Position numbers and translations under genes: made by a program. The notes under the pieces are model-generated. The model had not been told where the DNA came from. It saw nothing but the letters and a program-made list of their open reading frames with translations, and ran no database searches. From contig NZ_JAIOUB010000001.1 in NCBI RefSeq assembly GCF_019931215.1, positions 372,001 to 436,000 on the forward strand: a stretch of 64,000 bases of DNA, given 5' to 3'. This stretch comes from Alcanivorax limicola (GTDB lineage: Bacteria > Pseudomonadota > Gammaproteobacteria > Pseudomonadales > Alcanivoracaceae). Below, piece by piece: positions 62,901 through 64,000 of this stretch (position 1 is its first letter; each line of letters opens with the position of its first letter).

Positions 62901-63973
62901 TTCGCGTCTACACGGCATTCCTGACTGCTGCTCAGGCGTTGTTCGACCGCTTCGGCGAGCCCGCAGACCCCTACATGACCATGGTCGGCTACTTCAACTC
63001 GCTGCGAGAACTGGGGGGCATGAAGCGCTTGGCCGAGGACGATGTGCAGACGCGTTCCTACCGGGTACAGATGAGCATGGTCGAGCGGCCCGCGCTCGCG
63101 CAACGCAGCGTCAGCAATATTTGCGAGCTGACCTCGCGGGTTTCCAGCCAGGACATCCCGAAGTACCTCGACAACCTCGAGGTGAAGTTCAAGTCCGAGT
63201 TCGATGCCGTAGCCGGCAAATACGTGACCAAGTGGCAAGAGGGCGACACCCGGGCGATCGACGTGGTGCTGGCCACCAACATGCTGTCGGTGGGGGTGGA
63301 CGTCAATCGGCTGGGACTGATGGCGGTCAATGGCCAGCCCAAGGGCACGGCGGAGTACATCCAGGCCACCAGCCGAGTGGGGCGTTCCTTCCCCGGATTG
63401 GTCTGCACCGTGCTCACCTGGGCACGACCACGCGACCTCTCGCACTACGAGACCTTCGAGCACTACCATGCCACCTTCTACAAGCACGTCGAAGCGCAGT
63501 CGGTGACACCCTTCTCGCCGCGCGCGATGGACCGTGGCCTGACCGGCTCGCTGCTGAGCCTGATGCGCCTGGAGAACGATACGTTCAGCCCCAACGAGGG
63601 GGCAGGCAAGTTGGACAAGTCAGATCAGAGCGAGATCACTGAGGCCATCAATGTGCTCGTCAAACGGGCATGGAACGTCAGCGAGCTGTCCAGCACTAAG
63701 AGCCTGGCCGAACAGGAGCTCAAGGAGCGCGCGGACGAGTGGGCGAAGGAAGTGAGCAAGGGCGGCCGGATCTTGGGCTATGAGAAGCGGGGTCCCGAGA
63801 AGGACAAGACGGTTGCATTGATCAAGTCGCCTGGCATCCACGCGTGGGATAACTGGACCGTACCCATGTCAATGCGCGAGGTGGAGCCTGGCGTGCGCCT
63901 TATCATGAACACGAGCCATATCACGGACGATCACGACTGGAGACCTCGTCCAGCGACAAAGGATGAGGATTGA
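59948..63973 (+). CDS. drmA: DISARM helicase DrmA
   Basis: A 1341-residue SF2 helicase, a DISARM core component. An N-terminal part of about 560 residues has no named domain. The motor has Walker A FPTGGGKTE (Lys628), a Cys cluster (CPWCGSEV and YCGDKKGRC, about 747-780) likely binding zinc, and DEFH at 882-885 in IIQDEFHLISGPLG. The second lobe contains VLATNMLSVGVDVNRLGLM and QATSRVGRSFPG (motifs V and VI). DrmA with DrmB binds DNA, with a role in recognising 5' overhangs reported for class 1 systems. It is followed after two bases by another start codon, as expected for drmB. Confidence 0.88.
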   Translation: MAHNTRPNAWIAIDHGLGVDHRLAPYILVLKGERSFYQAIAEGDWVLVLSPAGNITRVGRVLRVRSDLKTTTLYFDRLLSVTEPVLIGLSALTPPSSGSVGRIQWTDFVEALPRTLHKTITEVPTVGADAHSPQYQQELAYIRELLQLAVMDDLLGPAGGPHERIVDMGVRDRYLVGKLAPREAAQGGIEGLEGPLANFEVEEPTDPKAPGQHEPGAEFGTATGRVEPESDAADEIDAASNQSLVPSSLGMTFCVDGDAERIEIEVHWGRYERSDEHEIFRTRKNKETGAEEQTRAKVWQRIPCGGKLVLPLSEGVIPHQAPDKSYPEVRVQGSVRAKNANGDRLVTLFLVNAQEEPETNRESAWVFQPELIVRSEAEAPKRAVFRRRPVLDADGMDPERESLEMIYRNRVEFAVGHGVAVHAETADDVTLATEVRTTVMPQYEVQVTETPGLDPADRPVMKEMVSSGLLDMQRLATLDIDPLVDALNLLTKDYAAWIDEQRARVGADVLGYDAQARQAMDRCQEIHTRLQQGIDTLKSDERALAAFRFANRAMATQRVRSQYALEIRRGKDVTVDQFDVLKNRSWRPFQLAFLLLSIPSLADPAHPDRVQPVEAYADLLWFPTGGGKTEAYLGVAAFTMAVRRMQGNLGGYDGSRGLAVIMRYTLRLLTLQQFQRATALICAMEVLRREALAKGDESLGTEPFTIGLWVGNKVTPGTTEDSHRAIEDIRNPGRYNAGAASPAQLTSCPWCGSEVAPGRDVEVDKGQGRTLVYCGDKKGRCDFSKGKSSKLPHPGIPVLVVDEEIYHRPPTMMIATVDKFAMMAWRGQVRTLFGRVGQECERHGLLWPGADCNGNHQAGRGLGAAKVKNISPIRPPDLIIQDEFHLISGPLGTMVGLYETAVDELCGWKFGERMVKSKIIASTATVRKAREQVNNVFMRQVSVFPPHGLDVEDNYFSVQRPIEDKPGRRYLGICSPGSSRPAMLIRVYTAFLTAAQALFDRFGEPADPYMTMVGYFNSLRELGGMKRLAEDDVQTRSYRVQMSMVERPALAQRSVSNICELTSRVSSQDIPKYLDNLEVKFKSEFDAVAGKYVTKWQEGDTRAIDVVLATNMLSVGVDVNRLGLMAVNGQPKGTAEYIQATSRVGRSFPGLVCTVLTWARPRDLSHYETFEHYHATFYKHVEAQSVTPFSPRAMDRGLTGSLLSLMRLENDTFSPNEGAGKLDKSDQSEITEAINVLVKRAWNVSELSSTKSLAEQELKERADEWAKEVSKGGRILGYEKRGPEKDKTVALIKSPGIHAWDNWTVPMSMREVEPGVRLIMNTSHITDDHDWRPRPATKDED

Positions 63974-63975
63974 AT

Positions 63976-64000
63976 ATGACAACGAGCAATAAGACTCCGG
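63976..64000 (+). CDS. Start of next operon gene, probably drmB
   Basis: ATG at 63976, after GAGGA and two bases from the drmA stop, opens MTTSNKTP before the window ends. Too short to identify; drmB (DUF1998) normally follows drmA. Confidence 0.45.

Noticed and set aside
49392..64000. BREX (PglX) system
   Set aside because: DrmMI resembles PglX, but no brxC/pglY or pglZ is present and the DrmA-type helicase with SNF2 partner fits DISARM better.

Overview
The window is about 48.4 kb of conserved chromosome from a GC-rich gammaproteobacterium, followed from 48449 to the right edge by a foreign-looking defence island. Gene order in the core resembles Pseudomonas and relatives: nudix-mnmA-hflD-purB-roxA, rluE/icd/cspD/clpS/clpA/infA/aat/trxB/ftsK/lolA/rarA/serS/cysG, and gacA-uvrC-pgsA followed by tRNA-Gly, tRNA-Cys and tRNA-Leu. 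Two acyl-CoA dehydrogenases and malate synthase G fit an aerobic bacterium living on fatty acids or alkanes. An Alcanivorax-like genus is a guess that the sequence alone does not prove.

Layout of the core. 1-5.9 kb: UPF0149 fragment, diguanylate cyclase, two acyl-CoA dehydrogenases (the first behind a PsrA-like operator), an SDR and ttcA. 6.1-16 kb: glcB, then poorly characterised envelope genes (secretin-N-like periplasmic protein, TrmB-like methyltransferase, lipoprotein, a coupled lipoprotein plus YwqK-repeat pair). 16-23.5 kb: GNAT, roxA, purB, hflD, mnmA and nudix on the minus strand; moaCDE on the plus strand; rluE. 23.7-31.2 kb: icd, an extended cspD, clpSA, infA, both N-end-rule aminoacyl transferases (bpt, aat) and trxB. 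ClpS/ClpA with Bpt and Aat form one protein-turnover module. 31.5-40.3 kb: ftsK, lolA, rarA, serS, cysG, tusBCD and a BAX-inhibitor-type membrane protein. 40.5-48.4 kb: tRNA-Ser, dacB, azoreductase/LysR, two crcB genes, gacA-uvrC-pgsA and a tRNA cluster.

The island begins immediately after the 3' end of tRNA-Leu(TAA). A broken YfjP/YeeP-like GTPase and about 400 bp without genes come first. Then comes a tightly packed plus-strand operon: DNA cytosine-5 methyltransferase, SNF2-type helicase (DrmD-like), large adenine-type methyltransferase (DrmMI-like), a GHKL ATPase with a C-terminal TIR-like domain, a DrmA-type helicase, and the first codons of another gene (probably drmB) cut by the window edge. 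This reads as a class 1 DISARM anti-phage locus with two additions: a cytosine methyltransferase like that of class 2 DISARM, and the GHKL-TIR gene lying between drmMI and drmA. Overlapping stop and start codons show the GHKL-TIR gene is an integral part of the operon. I regard it as the most interesting feature here, because it could add an NAD-consuming effector to a restriction-type system. DISARM is known. The GHKL-TIR member within it is the part that may be undescribed.
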